Shown: positions 10,770 through 23,720, counted from the first letter of the stretch. The stretch: 64,000 bases of DNA from Podocnemis expansa (GCA_007922195.1 ML682024.1:6742108-6806107), one strand, 5' to 3'. Program-made: numbers and translations. The notes: generated by a model from the sequence alone, not told the origin.

Positions 10770-10896
10770 GAATCATAGGGTTGGAAGGGACCTCGTGAGA
10801 TCATCGAGTCCAACCCCCTAGGGCTTGAACCCAGGACTTTCTGCATAGTAAGCAGAGGTGCTAGCTACTACACTTATTAATCACATGATGACTATT
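10770..10896 (-). mobile_element. tRNA-derived SINE with CR1-like tail
   Basis: The - strand has a tRNA-like head with B box ('cctgggttcaagccct'), then 'ggttggactcgatgatctc' and 'ggtcccttccaaccc', ending 'tatgattct', the tail shared with CR1 LINEs. A 10-bp duplication aattagacta flanks it (10760-10769 and 10897-10906). The layout matches the tRNA-Lys-derived SINEs of turtles. Confidence 0.75.
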
Positions 10897-10906
10897 AATT
10901 AGACTA

Positions 10907-13230
10907 AAATTAAAATTCAGCCCCACAAGGGCCGTGGGCCCTCCCCCCATCCATCCATTGCCCCTGTCAGTGGGGCACCTGGGTGCTCCCCCATCTTTGG
11001 CCTGGCCACGTGCCAGAGACAGACAGACAGAGGGAGACAAGCAGACAGACAAGCCCCTAGCCACCCCATCAACTCTCCTCCAATCACCCCGGGCCCATAG
11101 ACAGCCTCCCCCCCAGCCAACCACATCTATATGTGGTCAACCCGTCATCTATCCTCAAAGACACCCACCCACCCGTCCATGGACACCCATCCATCCTCAT
11201 TCATATCCCCATCCTGCATCACCATCCTCCCATTTCCCTCATGCTGTCCCCTCACCCCTGTATACTCACCCTTCACCCCTGCACATCCCAATCTCCCTCA
11301 CAGCCCCTCATGTGCACACACCCCTCCCCATGCACTCACCCTAACTCCCACGCCCATATGCAGGCTCTTGCATGCCTCCTCATGCCCCACACCCTCCCCT
11401 TCACACCCATCCCTTATTGCCCCACAAACCCACATGCCACCCCACGCCCAGCCCCTCCCATGCACAGCTCCCCACAGGCACCCCACCCCAGCCCAATACT
11501 CTGTCCACCTCCTCACACACCTTTGAACCAAACTTCCTCACCTCCACCCCGATCTCTAACACTCTCCTCCCAAAAGGGACCAGGGATACAAGGCAGTGAG
11601 ACCCTGACACACCTGCGCAGACACTGTCTTTGATCACATTTGTGGATCTATGTTGGCTCCAAGTGGACCAGCCTAGAACCAAGATTAAATGTAGGGGCCC
11701 TTCTACTCTTTGGGCTGGGAAAATGGGGACACCCCCCCACCCTTCAGCTAGTCCAAGAGCTAGCTAGTCTGTGGAGTAAGGCAGAGCTCTTGGTGGGGGA
11801 AGGCTAAGATAGTAGGGGGCTGTGGGTCATGAGTGAGGCATGAGGGGCGCCAGCAGGGGCAGCTGCAAAGCATCTGGCTGGCGCTCTCTGCCTCAGGCAT
11901 TGTGCCAAGCCCAGTGTCCCTGCTGATGCGGGAAGGACGGACACGAGGCAGGATGCCCAAGGATGGAATTACATTTGAGGGGCTGGGCTGGAGGGGAGAG
12001 TGGCCCATGCTTAATTCCTCACCTCCCAATCCCATGTCCCCCCTGTCTTCCTCACAGCCCTGAGCTCAGTCACCCCCACCCCAAGTAAGTGTTTCTGGAG
12101 GAACAGCTGGTTGGGATTCCTTACCTCCCCCCACAGCCTTGTAATGTGCATTTCTGGTCTCCTGCCCTTCTGAGCCCCATGGAACTTGGAGGGCAGGAGA
12201 TCAGAGATGAAAAGAGCTGGGAGGCTGGATTCAGACCTGGTTCCCCTTCCTGGGGTCAAGCCAGAGTCACCCCTTGGTATGGAAAGGGCTGAATCAGAGA
12301 ACACTGTCCCTTGCCCCCAGCCTCCCAGCCCAATCTCATGACCCAAGATAAGGGGCACTTGAGGGATTATTCTGGGCCTGGCTGGCATGTTCCATCTCTC
12401 CCTTATCACCAGGACAAGGTGTCGACTGAGACGCCTGTGTCAGCACAGGGCCTTGAGAGCCTCAGGGACTGGAGTGGCTGCTGAGTGCAGAGGTCAGCCC
12501 CCTGCCACCCCCCCAGAAACTTCTGCCCCATGAGATCCTGACCTGGGGGGAAAGGGAATGGCTGGCTGAGAGATGGGAGAGGTTTGGCACCGGGCTAGTG
12601 TGGATGGGGGTGATTGGGCCAGGATGGGAGGCAGGGGAGGAGGGAGGAGCTGTGCTCTCCCCCACAGTGGCCACAGTCCAGTGATTGGGATTAGAGATTG
12701 GAACAGTGTCAGATTAATCCAAGCTCCCAGCTGGGACCCGGTGGGCCCCTCAGCACCTGCCCTCCATTCCACCATCCCTCCAGCTTGCCTCCCTCCACCT
12801 CCTGCCTTCCACTTAGTCCTGCCCCAGCTAGCCTGGCCTCCATCATTCCCCCAGCCGTCCACCCAGGGAGCACACCAGCCCCCCCCCAACCATCCCACCT
12901 CCACATCCTTTACAGGAAAGGCAGTCTAGTAAATGGACTGGACTGCTGGCTCTTTCAGGCAGCTTGCCCAGGATAGGAAAGACCTGAATGGCCCTTGTCC
13001 ACCTGCCATAGGGCTGTGGGGGAGCCTGGGGATGGTGTCCATGGGGGCAGCACTGGTTAGACAGGATGGGAAGGGCTTTAGGGGATGAGGGCTCCCAAAA
13101 GGTGGAGCAGCATTGCTGATGAGGTGGGGGTTGCTTGGGGGTGGCATTGTTGTCTGATGGGGGGGGGTGTCTGAGGGGTCAGAGACACTCAGCAAACCCC
13201 ATTCACCACCCAATAATCAGATGGATGCTC
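10907..13230. other. Spacer between CYTH2 and KCNJ14
   Basis: No exon was recognised. About 11130-11500 is a pyrimidine-rich, C/A-rich low-complexity tract (many 'cacccatcc'-type repeats) in which the long open frames are not credible genes. The remainder (11600-13230) is unannotated single-copy-looking DNA with several G/C runs. Confidence 0.4.
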
Positions 13231-13249
13231 TTTCCCTCTCACAATTCTC

Positions 13250-13255
13250 TTTATT
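13250..13255 (-). terminator. KCNJ14: Polyadenylation signal AATAAA of KCNJ14
   Basis: The - strand reads AATAAA 584 bp beyond the KCNJ14 stop codon. The 3' UTR would span about 13235-13838. Confidence 0.55.
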
Positions 13256-13838
13256 TCTGTGCTACCATGCATTGCTTTGGGAACATTGGGTGGGGCACAG
13301 ATAGATAGACAAATGCAGGAGAGTCTGCCCAGTCAAGCTGAGGCTGCCACTTAAAATCTCATTGTCTTCCCCTGCTCTGAGCTCCCTGAACTATAGGGTG
13401 TATGACATGTGGCTGCCCTGCTGGCTTCTGCACCAGCAGGGTGTGTCATGCTAGTTTGTGCTAGGTTGCCTTGGCTACACCTTGTTTCATGGCTGAGGCT
13501 TGAGTCCATCAGCTGGGTGGGTTACTGTGTCCCCCCCCAGCACCCTAGGAATAGACCCACCCCACACCAACCCACATCCAACAACCAGCTCCCCAGAGAC
13601 TGTACCTCAGGACCCCAGGAATGGACCTTCCAAGATCACCCCCAAGAACTGCCCCCATCACCCAGCCCCCAAGGGAACTGTCCCCTTCCTTCCAGTGCCA
13701 GGAATTGACTCCTCCAAACCCAGCTCCCTACAGTAATGGCTCCATCTTCAATCTCCCTCCCCACCCAGAACTGCCCCCCCACCCCCACATCAAGCCCCCT
13801 CCCCCAAGTCCTCTGCTGCTCCCTGCCTCACGGGGCCA

Positions 13839-16583
13839 TCATGTCTCTGTGGCTCCATGGCCACCTGCAGCACCTTCCTCCCCATCCTGCTGGCCACTGC
13901 CTTCCTCCCTTTGCTCTTCCTCCTCCTCATGGAGGGCCAGCTCATTCTCGTAGCAGAAGGAAGCGCGAGCAGCGCAGGCCAGGATATGGGCAGGGCCAGG
14001 GCATTGGCCCAGTTCACGGGCACTGCACCTGGGGGTGTCAGGCACTGGATAGGTGCGGTGGAAGTGGCGGAAGTCAACTTGGTAGCAGCCGTGGTGGTGG
14101 GCAAGAACAGGGGCAAAGCGATGTCCCCAGCGCAGCTCGCCAGGCAGGTAGGAGGTACGGCACTGTGTGGTCATGGCTGTGGCCTCCACCATGCCCTCTA
14201 GGATGGCCACAAGTTCAAAGTTGGCCTGGGCCAGCTGGGTTGGCCCCAACCCATAGAAGGGACTCTCGGCGTCAATCTCATGCACCACGGTGAGGGGTGA
14301 GACCAGAAAGAGGCGGTCAGTGCCACTGTCGAAACCCACATCCACGTCCCGCTGGTCCAAGGGCAGGAACTCACCTTCAGGAGTAACGCGGGGCTGTTGG
14401 GGGAGATCACATTAGTAATAGGGCAGAAGTAGAGTGGCCCCCACCAACCCCTCTTGAGAGCTGGATCAAGGTCTCCATCCCACTTTGGCCCCCTGACCCT
14501 ACCCCCATCCAGAGCTGGGGAGAGAACACAGGAATCCTGGCTCCCAGCTGACCCTGCTCTAACCACTAGACCACTGTGACACTGAAAGACTAGGAAACTG
14601 TTGTATGACCCATAACAACTTAATGGGAGGCACTGAAATGGTTAATCAGGCCATTCCTTGTTAATATTTATCAAAGCCATGTTAAGTAGATTCGGATTTT
14701 TAATAGCCTTCCTGGTTAGGGAATCGAAGTATCAGTTGATACTAAGTGTATTTGAAGGAGGAGTCTGGTGGCACGTTTAAAGATTAACAAATGTATTTAT
14801 TGCATGAGCTTTTGTGGGAGAAAATCCCACTTCATGGGCTGTGTTTTCATCATCTATATCATGTCAGAAATTGAACAATGTGATCTAATTAGCTGGCAGG
14901 TGCTAAAATTTTGTTCCAGCCTCACTGTTCTTTGTCACCACATTCTATTGATTCAGCAATCAAAGGGGATGTCAGCATTTAGACGGGACTTGTGGTGCAA
15001 TAAAAGTAGTGTCCTTATTTCTCTTTAAAACTTATAAATTCCACACAGTCTACAGCCTGTGTGCTGTTTGGGCTGTTAATTGCCTTATGCTAATGAATCC
15101 CACTAGCTACTTGGGTATGCCTAGGCACAGAAATTAGCATCAGACCAACAAGGCACATTAGCTAAGTCTTTATCCAAGTAAGGCACAGCTGTGACCATGT
15201 CTGGCTTCAGCTATGGGAGAAGCCTCAGATCTGATCTTTTCTTTTAAAGTCACAGAACTACTTCAGCTTTGACAGGGAACGTAAGACTCAAGTCTCTGGG
15301 TTACTCCAGATTCACCTTGAAATTCTCATGGGAGAGTTCAAATAAATGCTGCCCCCGCACAGCCCATTGGCCTTTTAAACTGATTCCAGAAAGACTTTGG
15401 TGATTCAGTGTTTTCACCCTCTCTGCTATGAAACTGAACCAAGGACTGTCTGTATATTGATCTCACCAGCAATTTTCTGATTTTTTTTTTGTTCATAACT
15501 CTTAAGCTAAGTTAATCAGGATCAGCTAAGTGTGTGTAGCTGGGAAGGATGCGAAACACTCAGTGACCTGCGTGGGCAATGTGTCCTGCCTTTTGGGATT
15601 GGTAGCACTTTAAGTATCGGCGAACCAGGTTTTTGTAATCCTTGGCTGTACTAGGCTGTCTGGATGGGAGCCAAAGGCTTGATTGCATAAAGGAGACTAA
15701 ATTTCGCCTTCCTGCTAACCAGTGGGGAACTACAGCAGCTGTTTTGTCACTGGTTCAATGAACTTAAGTTCAGAAATAGCCAGCAGTTCTGGGGACTGTT
15801 TGCCCTATTCCTTGCAGTTTGCACCAAGTGATAGGACCCAGGACCCCCAGCTCCCACCCCCTGCTCTAATCACTAGAGCTCCTGTGGCCCCATAGTGGGC
15901 TCCTGTGGCCCCACTGGGTGGCTTGTCCAGGGGCCCTGGTTGATACCAGTCTCCCTCATACCTACCTCATCCCAGGCTCCCCCAGGCACCCACCTGCAGC
16001 AGCTGGGCACGGACATGGGCTTCCACCAGGTGGCTCTGGCGGAGGTTGGCCACCCGCCACATGACGCACAGCTTGCCGTCCCGCAGAGCCACCACGGCGC
16101 AGCGGCTGAAGAGCAGTGTCTGGTTGCGCTTCTTGGGCTTGGCCATCTTGGCCATGACAGCACCCAAGAGGAAGGCGTCCAGCAGGCAGCCGGCCACACA
16201 CTGCAGCACCACAGCCAGCACAGCGGCTGGGCACTCCTCGGTCACACTGCGTGAGCCATACCCGATGGATGTCTGTGTCTCCAGTGAGAGGAGGAAGGCA
16301 GCCAGCAGACCAGTGACCTGGGTGAAGCAGGGTGGGCGTGGGGCAGGTGCAGGCCCTAGGTCACCGTGCAGGGCAGCCACCAGCCAGAAGGCCAGGCCAA
16401 AGAGCAGCCAGGAGAAGACGAAGGCCAGGGTGAAGAGCAGGGCCAGCCAGCGCCAGCGGGCGTCCACGCAGGTAGTGAAAAGGTCACCCAGGTAACGTTG
16501 GCTCTTCTCGCCCAGGTTGACAAACTCCACATTGCAGTGCCCGTCCTTCTTCACAAAGCGGCTACGGTGGGGGTGGGGAGCCC

Positions 16584-16614
<31 letters not shown>

Positions 16615-16638
16615 AGTGTGCAGTGGCTCTGGTCCCAT
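13839..16638 (-). CDS. KCNJ14: Inward-rectifier potassium channel Kir2.4 (complete)
   Basis: Two coding exons, 15994-16638 and 13839-14393, join in phase 0 at [12 protein letters not shown], giving 399 residues (human about 436). The start is the ATG at 16636-16638 (CACACCATGG); the frame stays open upstream but without an ATG. Features: ten-Glu run (9-18), [11 protein letters not shown], slide helix [15 protein letters not shown]1 (about 64-88), pore with TSIGYGSR (GYG near 126), TM2 with LLDAF whose Asp matches the strong-rectification site, MAKPKKRN lipid-binding stretch, cytoplasmic domain with [10 protein letters not shown], and FCYENE, the known Kir2 ER-export signal. The tail after this is short and acidic and ends ATET, without a class I PDZ ligand. 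As a known Kir2 member it should form plasma-membrane tetramers setting resting potential. Confidence 0.97.
14505..14578 (-). repeat. MIR-like repeat unit in KCNJ14 intron
   Basis: 'gagctggggagagaacaca', 'gaatcctggctcccagc', 'ctctaaccactagacc'. Single unit of the family described near 520-640. Confidence 0.55.
14755..14850 (+). mobile_element. Penelope-like terminal fragment with decayed hammerhead motif
   Basis: The + strand reads 'ggaggagtctggtggcac', then 'attaacaaatgtatttat', 'gcatgagcttttgtgggag', 'aatcccacttcat'. The reverse complement matches the arms at 49639-49853. The hammerhead GAAA core is AAAA here and CUGANGA is damaged, but the helix III hairpin GC-UCAU-GC is kept. Confidence 0.5.
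14860..15830. other. KCNJ14 intron, nothing recognised
   Basis: AT-richer than the flanks. It contains a T9 run near 15481 and a MIR-like unit at its right edge (15830-15885). No exon or RNA gene was seen. Confidence 0.35.
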
Positions 16639-16699
16639 GGTGTGAACTACCCCTGTCTGCAGAGCCTCAGCAGGCACAGCTGGTCACAAGGTGGGTAGG

Positions 16700-19600
16700 G
16701 ATGGGGGTTAGTGGCTAGTGTTGTGACGAAACAGCCGTGGGGCCTTCTCCCTCCTGGAGGGCAGCAAACGAGAAAGAGGGGCAAGGTTGAGAAGAGGGAG
16801 CCATGGTGCCATTGGTGGAATGGCAGGTGCCCTAAGCTGGAGTGTGACATTGGGCATGGTGCCCCACTCCCCCAGCTCAGTCCTATGGGCCCATCTATTG
16901 CTCATCCCTAGTCTAAGAGGGAATCACCAGCTAAAGGACAGGGGAGTGTGTTAACATCCTGCCAATCTGAGCTGGGGCAAATCGTTCGATCCCACACATG
17001 GTTCACATTGCCTCGACCCCACCACATCCATTCAGCAAGTGCCCCCTGGAACTGCAATGTCCCCCTCACTCTAACCCCCCAACAGGAGGATTTAACTCTC
17101 TCCCCCCATAACACACAACAGGGAGCCAATGGAGTGGGAGGGGGCAGAGGTTATTCCAGACAGGCTGTCCTGGACAAATTTTGCTCCCTAATCTAATTCC
17201 CCCTGCGCATCTTGGCCCCCAGCAATGCCTCCAACACCTCTAGTAGCCTGGGGGTTTGCAACATTAGGGGATGCTCCACACTCACCCTGCATGAACTATA
17301 GAGTGCAACACTGTAAGTCCCATGGAGGGGGCGTCTGTCTGTTCCCCCATCTCCCAGAGACAAGAGGGTATCCATCTGTCCCTGTGTCTGTCTGTCCATT
17401 CCTTCAATGCCATGCTTTGGGTGGGGGGTGTGTGGAGAGCAATGCCAGGAGGTGGCTGCTGGTCTCTGCCCTTGGGCTGCTGGCCAGAGGACATTGAACT
17501 AAACCGAGCCAGTCCCCACTGGATCTGGGAGATGCTGCCAGTGTGCAGGGAGGAGGAGAAGAGAGGGTCCCCCTGAGCTAAAAGCATGGGGAGAAAGGGA
17601 AAGAGGCCCCAGGCCCTGCCCCAGCTTGGAGTTGGGGTCATCAGCCTTTTGGATGATTACTAAATTGGGGACATAACTCTATTTCCCTTCCATCTTCACT
17701 GGCTCCCCATTGGCTCCTTTACCTCCACTATCTGCCCCCAGCCCTTGCTGTTGACCTGGGTCTCTTTCTTGCTTTAGCAGGTCTGAAAACCAAACAATGA
17801 ACCAGAAATGTGCCCCCCAACTCCCTCCTCCACACCCTAACTCCCTCATAATAAACTCCACTGCCCCCCACAATCCTAGAGGCCCAGCTTCCTCCCATAA
17901 CAGCCCCCACACAATGAGTCCTGCTCCCCTTTCCGTGCACAGATCCTCCAGCACCATCTCCTCCCAGAAAACCCACTCCCCTCTTGGCCCCCCAAGCCTG
18001 GGGATCCCCAGCTGTTGGGATTTCACTCAAAGGTGAGAGGATAGAGAAAACCCCAAATCTCCAAAACATTCCTGAGGCCAACCCTGAGTGTAGCAGCCAC
18101 GGGGGTGGATGGCAGCTGGGGGCCTGGACCGTCTCCCTCCCTGCTGATCAGTCCCACTTCCACAGCGGAGGTCCTGGCCTGGCTGGCCCCTTTCAAACCC
18201 AACAGAGGAAACACTGGGACAACTTGAAATCTGGGGAGTTTCCCAAACAGCTTCCAGCCTGGAGCCTCATAGAATCTGACCTGGAGTCGCCTGGGTATCC
18301 AGGGCCCCCTCCTGGCCTCTCTGGGGTGGGGTGTGGGGGCAGAGACCCAGAGCCATGGATGATCTGAGCAGCATCTCTGTTACTCCCTGCAAGTCCCATG
18401 GCTGGGGGCAGAGCTGTAAGATGGTGTTTTGCTGCCCGGGGCGCGTTCCGATTGGAACGCACCCCTTCCCATTAGCGGCACTCAGAGCCGGCACTACAAA
18501 GCCACCCCTTTAATAGCGCGGCTCCATTGAGCCTCTTCAGGTTGCCCAGGGCTGTGCCCCCTTGGCCCCACATGGCCCTGGCTGGGGGGGGTGTGTCACA
18601 CAGAAGTGAGGATGGTGAGGATTTCCCTTCAGCCCCCATCTCCTCATCTCCCCATGCCCTGTCCCTGGCCTCCATGTCAGCTTCTCAGTGAGAAGTGCTC
18701 CCTCCTGCCTGCATGAATCCCCATATCTATCCACCCCTGGTCCATGCAGCCAGCCCCCTGCCTCATCCAGCCAGGCACACATACCAGCAGCCAAGTCCTG
18801 GCCCATCCACCCTCCTCTGCCTGTTTACCAGAGACCCTCCTGCCTCTCTCTCCACCCTGCTATCCATCCATCGTCCACTTGTCCTTCCATCCAGCTAGCC
18901 AGCTGTCCATCCATCCATCCTCACCCCTCCTCTGTCCATCTCTCTTGGCCATTTATACTTAGTAGGGTGAGAGACCCAGCAGTGGTCCTGAGGGGTAGGG
19001 TGCCTGATGGACTGGAACCAGACCCCAGCACCTTGATTCTACCCTTGCCCTGGGTCCCCGCCATATCCCGGCCAGGATCCCTTTACCTGTCTGAGATCAG
19101 ACTTTCCTTCATTCTCCGCTGGCACTGATCCCTTCCTTTCTTTTCCTCTGTACCGTCTTCTCCCTTTTCCCCTTCACTTGCTATTCTCTTGGTCCTTCCA
19201 GAGACTTTTCACTCCCTTCTTCTTGTTGAAGTTGGATGGTTCAGCTGGATTTCTCTCTCTCTCTCGCTGTGCCACACTCACTCGTGCCCTCCTTCCCTGC
19301 CCCCATGGGAGATGCAGGCATTTGGCCTTCAGCCCAGCCCTGGGATGAGCTCTCTAAGCTGGGGGATGGAGGGGTGCCTGGTGTGTGTGTGGGGTGGGGG
19401 TAAATGATGACAGGTCACATCCCCAGCTTGAAAGGGATTGGTTGTGCTGGGTGTCAGTCTTCAGCTGGACTCTGGTTCTAGGGTGGATGGAGCAAGTGCA
19501 TAGAAAGAAAAAGAAAGTGGGGGTAGGAGAAGAAAAATAGAAAAAAGATAGAAGTGATCAAGTTAGGAGAGGAAGAAGTGATAAAGTTAGGAGAGGAAGA
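16700..19600. other. Region upstream of KCNJ14, no gene recognised
   Basis: Probably includes 5' UTR exon(s) and promoter of KCNJ14, but none could be placed. A CCAT-type microsatellite ('tccatccatcc') lies at about 18855-18950. Open frames are scattered and without domain character. Confidence 0.35.
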
Positions 19601-19602
19601 GA

Positions 19603-19608
19603 AGAATT

Positions 19609-19652
<44 letters not shown>

Positions 19653-19665
19653 TNNNNNNNNNNTT

Positions 19666-19717
<52 letters not shown>

Positions 19718-19719
19718 TA
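19603..19719 (+). repeat. (TTTC)n microsatellite with 10-N gap
   Basis: A near-perfect TTTC tract on both sides of ten N at 19654-19663, so the true copy number is unknown. Open frames through it are artefacts of the repeat. Confidence 0.95.
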
Positions 19720-20619
19720 CCACACATCCTTTCTTCTCCCACATCCTCTTACTCTCTCTGTTTCAGCTTCTCTCTCTGCTGGCCCAGCTAAAAGCAAAAG
19801 GGGAATCAATAAATGCTTTCAGGGGATGGGCTGCCTCCTATGCCCACTAATTGTCCTGAGCCCCCCTCACCTCCACAGATTGATCAGCCACAGCTCACAG
19901 TCCCGCTGCTACCAGAGTCTCGTCGCAGTCAGTGCTGAGATGCATTCCCTTTGGGCTTGGGCACAGGGGCTGTTTCTACAGGGATCCCTTGCCCAGCACT
20001 GAGATTCGGCGCCTCTGGGATAGAGCATGGGGTCTGGTTATCCAGAGAGTTGGGGACTCTTGCCTGACATGGAGACATGGCCTTCCCTGGGGTTGCAGGG
20101 GAATACCAATGCCAGTAAAGGCTCCCATCTTTCTCTCTTCTGCTGCCCCTTATGCTTTGACTCCAGTTGGAGCTAGGCCTGCATCTCTGCAGGGCACTCA
20201 GGGCTCCTCAGACCTGCCCCTACTCATGCACTGCTCTTTGCATGATGGGGGCCTCGTTGTCCCAGCACTGAGCTCTGCAGGGCCCTAGATTGCTGCCCTG
20301 TGACTGTCTGGAGCTTTACCATCTGCAAGCTGTTGTCTCCCCACTGTGGGCAGATAGGGGTTGGCAGCCACCTGTGTGGGCAGCTCCCGCACCTTTCTTC
20401 ACTGTGTCCATTTCCTAGGAGAAGGGGGACTGAGGTTAACACCCCCTTGCAGAGTGGGGGATCATAGGAATTGTAGTTTTAGTCTCAGAAGGAGGGGTGA
20501 TGGACTGAATTGAAGTCTGGACAGCTCCCCTGTGCACCCCCTGCCCCATGTCCCTACAGCCCCCCAATGCCCATACAACTTCTGAGGGAGTGGGTCTGGA
20601 TGGGCTACTAGGCGATTGC

Positions 20620-20990
20620 ATAGGGGATCCTACAATAACAAAACAGTTTGTGTAATCCCTTTTTCCCAAGAGAACCTCCAATAAAAAAAAGCAGCCTATT
20701 GGAGACCCTACAATAACAACTTTTTGTTTATACAAGCCAAGAACTCAAGGGCCAGCCCCCTCCCCATAAGAAAGCATTCAGTGTGAAAACTCAGGCTCCT
20801 GAAAGCCCCACAAGCCAATCCGTGAGCAAGCCCAGAGCATGTGAGAGACCCTATGATAACAAACCAGTCTGTGAGCAACTCCTCACAGAGACCCTGCAGT
20901 AACAAGACCCTGCAGTAACAAACTGTCCTGTCAGCAAGTCCAGGACTGTAAGAGACCCTACAATAACAAATCAGAATGTGCGCCAGCAAA
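20620..20990 (+). repeat. Degenerate tandem repeat, core 'gagaccctacaataacaaa'
   Basis: The core recurs near 20626, 20702, 20846, 20889, 20903 and 20951 with variable spacing, usually followed by 'ccagtctgtgagcaa'-like sequence. The two copies at 20889 and 20903 are only 14 bp apart. It looks like an old minisatellite or satellite remnant. Confidence 0.6.
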
Positions 20991-21169
20991 TCCACAGGAA
21001 CCCTTGCCAAAATGATGTTTCAATGCAATGCAGCACAACTCAAGCCAGGTTTGGTTTCAAGCATCCAAGCATTTTATTGCATACAACAGATTACCACTGC
21101 ACTGGCACAATAATAATGTACACAGGAGTTGAAGCACACACAGATGAGGCTAATGCTTGAGAAGCTGAG

Positions 21170-21960
21170 AAGGGGTTAACTGTATCACTGGCCAGCTGAG
21201 GGGATATCTGAAGTGCTCAGGCTAATCGATATCTACCCTCTCCTTTAATAACACCGCAGTGGGCAAAGGGTGGTGTTCCAGGAATGCAAAAGGCAGCATG
21301 TTTCAAGCTGAGCAGCTGTGGAGTGGCACCTGGTTGGCCTGTGGAACTCACTGCCACATGATATCACAGAGCTTAGCAGGATTCTGGCAAGGAGCAGTCA
21401 TTTATTACTTGTATCATTTATTACCAGTGTTGCCAGAGCACCCAGGAGACCCCAGTCATGGAGCAAGGACTCCTTGTGGTGGGTGTTACACAGCCACAAA
21501 GTTTATTTATACAGACCCCAAACACATCCCAAGTTCCACCCCACGGAACTACAAGCCAGCTGTATGTTATGGGACAGAGGTGCAAACTTCCTCCCGAAGC
21601 AGGTTACCTCATCATCACCCACCAGTTTTGGGTACCTTATCCTGAAGCAGCTGTACCTTGGCATTGGCAGAGCTGGGACACCAGGCTAGATGGGCCCCTG
21701 GACTGGTCGGCTAGACTTATGGGCCGTACAGCAAAGAGGCATGCTTTAGTTATTGATAATATAACTGGGCTTGGGGGCCCTGTTCTGCTGGTTGTTGCAC
21801 ACACCACAGCCAGAACTGGGGACCCCATCCTGCTGGATGCTACATAGACATCCCCCCTATGAGATCAGCACCCCCTGTTGCATTAGGAGTGCAGACACCC
21901 CAACCAACACTGGGGTACCCCCATCATTCAGACAACCTCCGTCCCACTGTGAGATATAGT
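21170..21960. other. Intergenic, nothing recognised
   Basis: No exon or well-defined repeat seen. Several open frames of 60-130 codons overlap on the + strand without recognisable domains. Confidence 0.3.
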
Positions 21961-21964
21961 TCCT

Positions 21965-22125
21965 GCTTGAGCTCACAGATGATTTACCCCATTGTACAGA
22001 TGGGGAAACTGAGACACAGAGGGATTAAGGGACTTCCCTGAGGTCACAAGGGAAATCCATGGCAGAGCCAGGAACAGCAGGACAGCCCCATTCCATTGCC
22101 TGAACCACAGCTCACCAGGGATGGC
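21965..22125 (-). mobile_element. MIR-family SINE, antisense
   Basis: Reads 'ccattgtacagatggggaaactgag', 'cacagagggattaaggg', 'cttccctgaggtcacaag', 'ggcagagccaggaac', the reverse complement of the conserved MIR core. This is a very old amniote SINE. Confidence 0.8.
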
Positions 22126-22199
22126 TCAACACTATCCTCAAAATACCAGGATATCAGGGTCATGCCTGGATCCAAGATCATGGCGCAACCCTATTATTA

Positions 22200-22206
22200 A
22201 TCATCA

Positions 22207-22261
<55 letters not shown>

Positions 22262-22262
22262 T
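22200..22262 (+). repeat. (ATT)n microsatellite
   Basis: About 18 uninterrupted 'att' units after a 'tcatcatcat' lead-in, probably grown from the A/T-rich tail of an old SINE. Confidence 0.9.
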
Positions 22263-22894
22263 TATCTAGGGCTCTGCTGTGCTAGGAGTTGACACAGCTG
22301 TCTTTGGGGCTGATTGTACAGGGCCCTTCACCAGGCACCAGGATGCTTCCACCTCTGGAGTGGGACACAAGGTGTGTTTATACATATGCTCAGTCCTGAC
22401 CTTCCAGTGCAACTAGAACCCACAACTTTTCAGACTCACCCTCTGCTGCTAAATAACCTCCAGAAGAATCCCCACCCATTCCTGGCTGTGCAGGGCCAAT
22501 GGCAGGCAGACCCAAGGGTTTCCAACAGGGGGCATCCACACCCCCCATGGCACCCCTGTGCACTACAGAGCAATAGTGCCTGCTCTAGCACAGAGGGTGA
22601 GGCATCTCCCCCCAGTGGCTAGTGAGGGTTGCACTGTTCCAACAGTGAAAGGTCCTGACCAATTGGTGCTTCTGGATCATAAATTTGGGGGCTCAGTATG
22701 CTGGGATGTGTTTGTTTAAGGGTGCAGGGGAGGGGGACAAGCTGCTCCCTTTTAGTCCCCCTCCCAGTACACCAGGGTTTTAAATTCTTTTAATATGTGC
22801 ATTAAAAGGGATATAAAATAATATTAAAATTCCTCCTAAAGGACTGCAGGGCAAGTCAGAGGATCACACAGCTGGTTGAGCAGCAGAGATCCAG

Positions 22895-23000
22895 AAGAGA
22901 CCCGGGAGTCTGGGTTTCCATCCTTCTTGCTCTAACCATTACATCCCACTTCCCTCCCAGAGACAGAGAGAAAACCCAGGAGTCCTGGCTGCCAGCGCCA
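22895..23000 (-). repeat. MIR-like repeat unit(s)
   Basis: 'agacccgggagtctgggtt', 'ctctaaccattacatccc', 'gagaaaacccaggagtcctgg'. Two partial units of the family described near 520-640. Confidence 0.5.
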
Positions 23001-23720
23001 TGTCCTATCCACAGGATGGCACTGCTTTTCTGTTAATTTAACTTATGTGTGTCTGATCCTCCCTTTGAATCCCCAGCTCATTGCCTTGAGCCCATCCAGT
23101 AGCAGGGAGTTCCATAGGTTAATTCCATGCTGTCATGAAGGGCTAATTACTGGAGCTGAGCTGAGCCACCCACCATCCCAGACAGTTACCGCTCAAGAGG
23201 GAAAAGGCCACCTGGACACCTGATTTCTAAGTTTGTGGGGGGCTGTTCCTAGACAACCATCTGCAGCATTCTCAGACAGGAAGTGAATAAGACTGAGCCC
23301 CAGAGGGTTGCCAGAAGTCTGCAGTATCCCTTGCCACCACAGGAGGGCCCCACACAGCAGGGATAGTGGTGTGAGGGGGTCATATTGTAGAGGGCCGATG
23401 CTCCACGTCTCTGCACCTCTGCTGGGCCAGGCCTAGAGCTGAGGGAAGGACAGAAGAAAGTGGGGGTCAGAAGATGCCCAAGACTTGCCAACATGCCTAA
23501 AACATAAGAACATACTCCCATTCCCCAGCAGGCCATCAACTCAGCAAGCCTGCAGCATCTTGGGCTGCTGTCCCATAGCCCTTGGGTCAGGGCATGGGCT
23601 CAAATCCAGCCATCAGGCTCTGCACCCTCACTCAGGAAACCAGCACCATGATGAGCAAATAGGGCTGTGGGTGGGGACTGAGGAGCACTGGCAGAGCTGC
23701 ATTGCCTTTGTCAGACTCAC

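Noticed and set aside
11130..11633. Long Pro/His-rich frames on the + strand
   Set aside because: C/A-rich low-complexity tract; three frames are open at once, so openness reflects base composition.
16639..16677. N-terminal extension of KCNJ14 from 16677
   Set aside because: The codon at 16675-16677 is GTG, not ATG. The first ATG in frame, with a good context, is at 16636-16638.
19478..19850. Lys/Arg- or Phe/Leu-rich frames through the (TTTC)n tract
   Set aside because: Pure product of the microsatellite and the 10-N gap.
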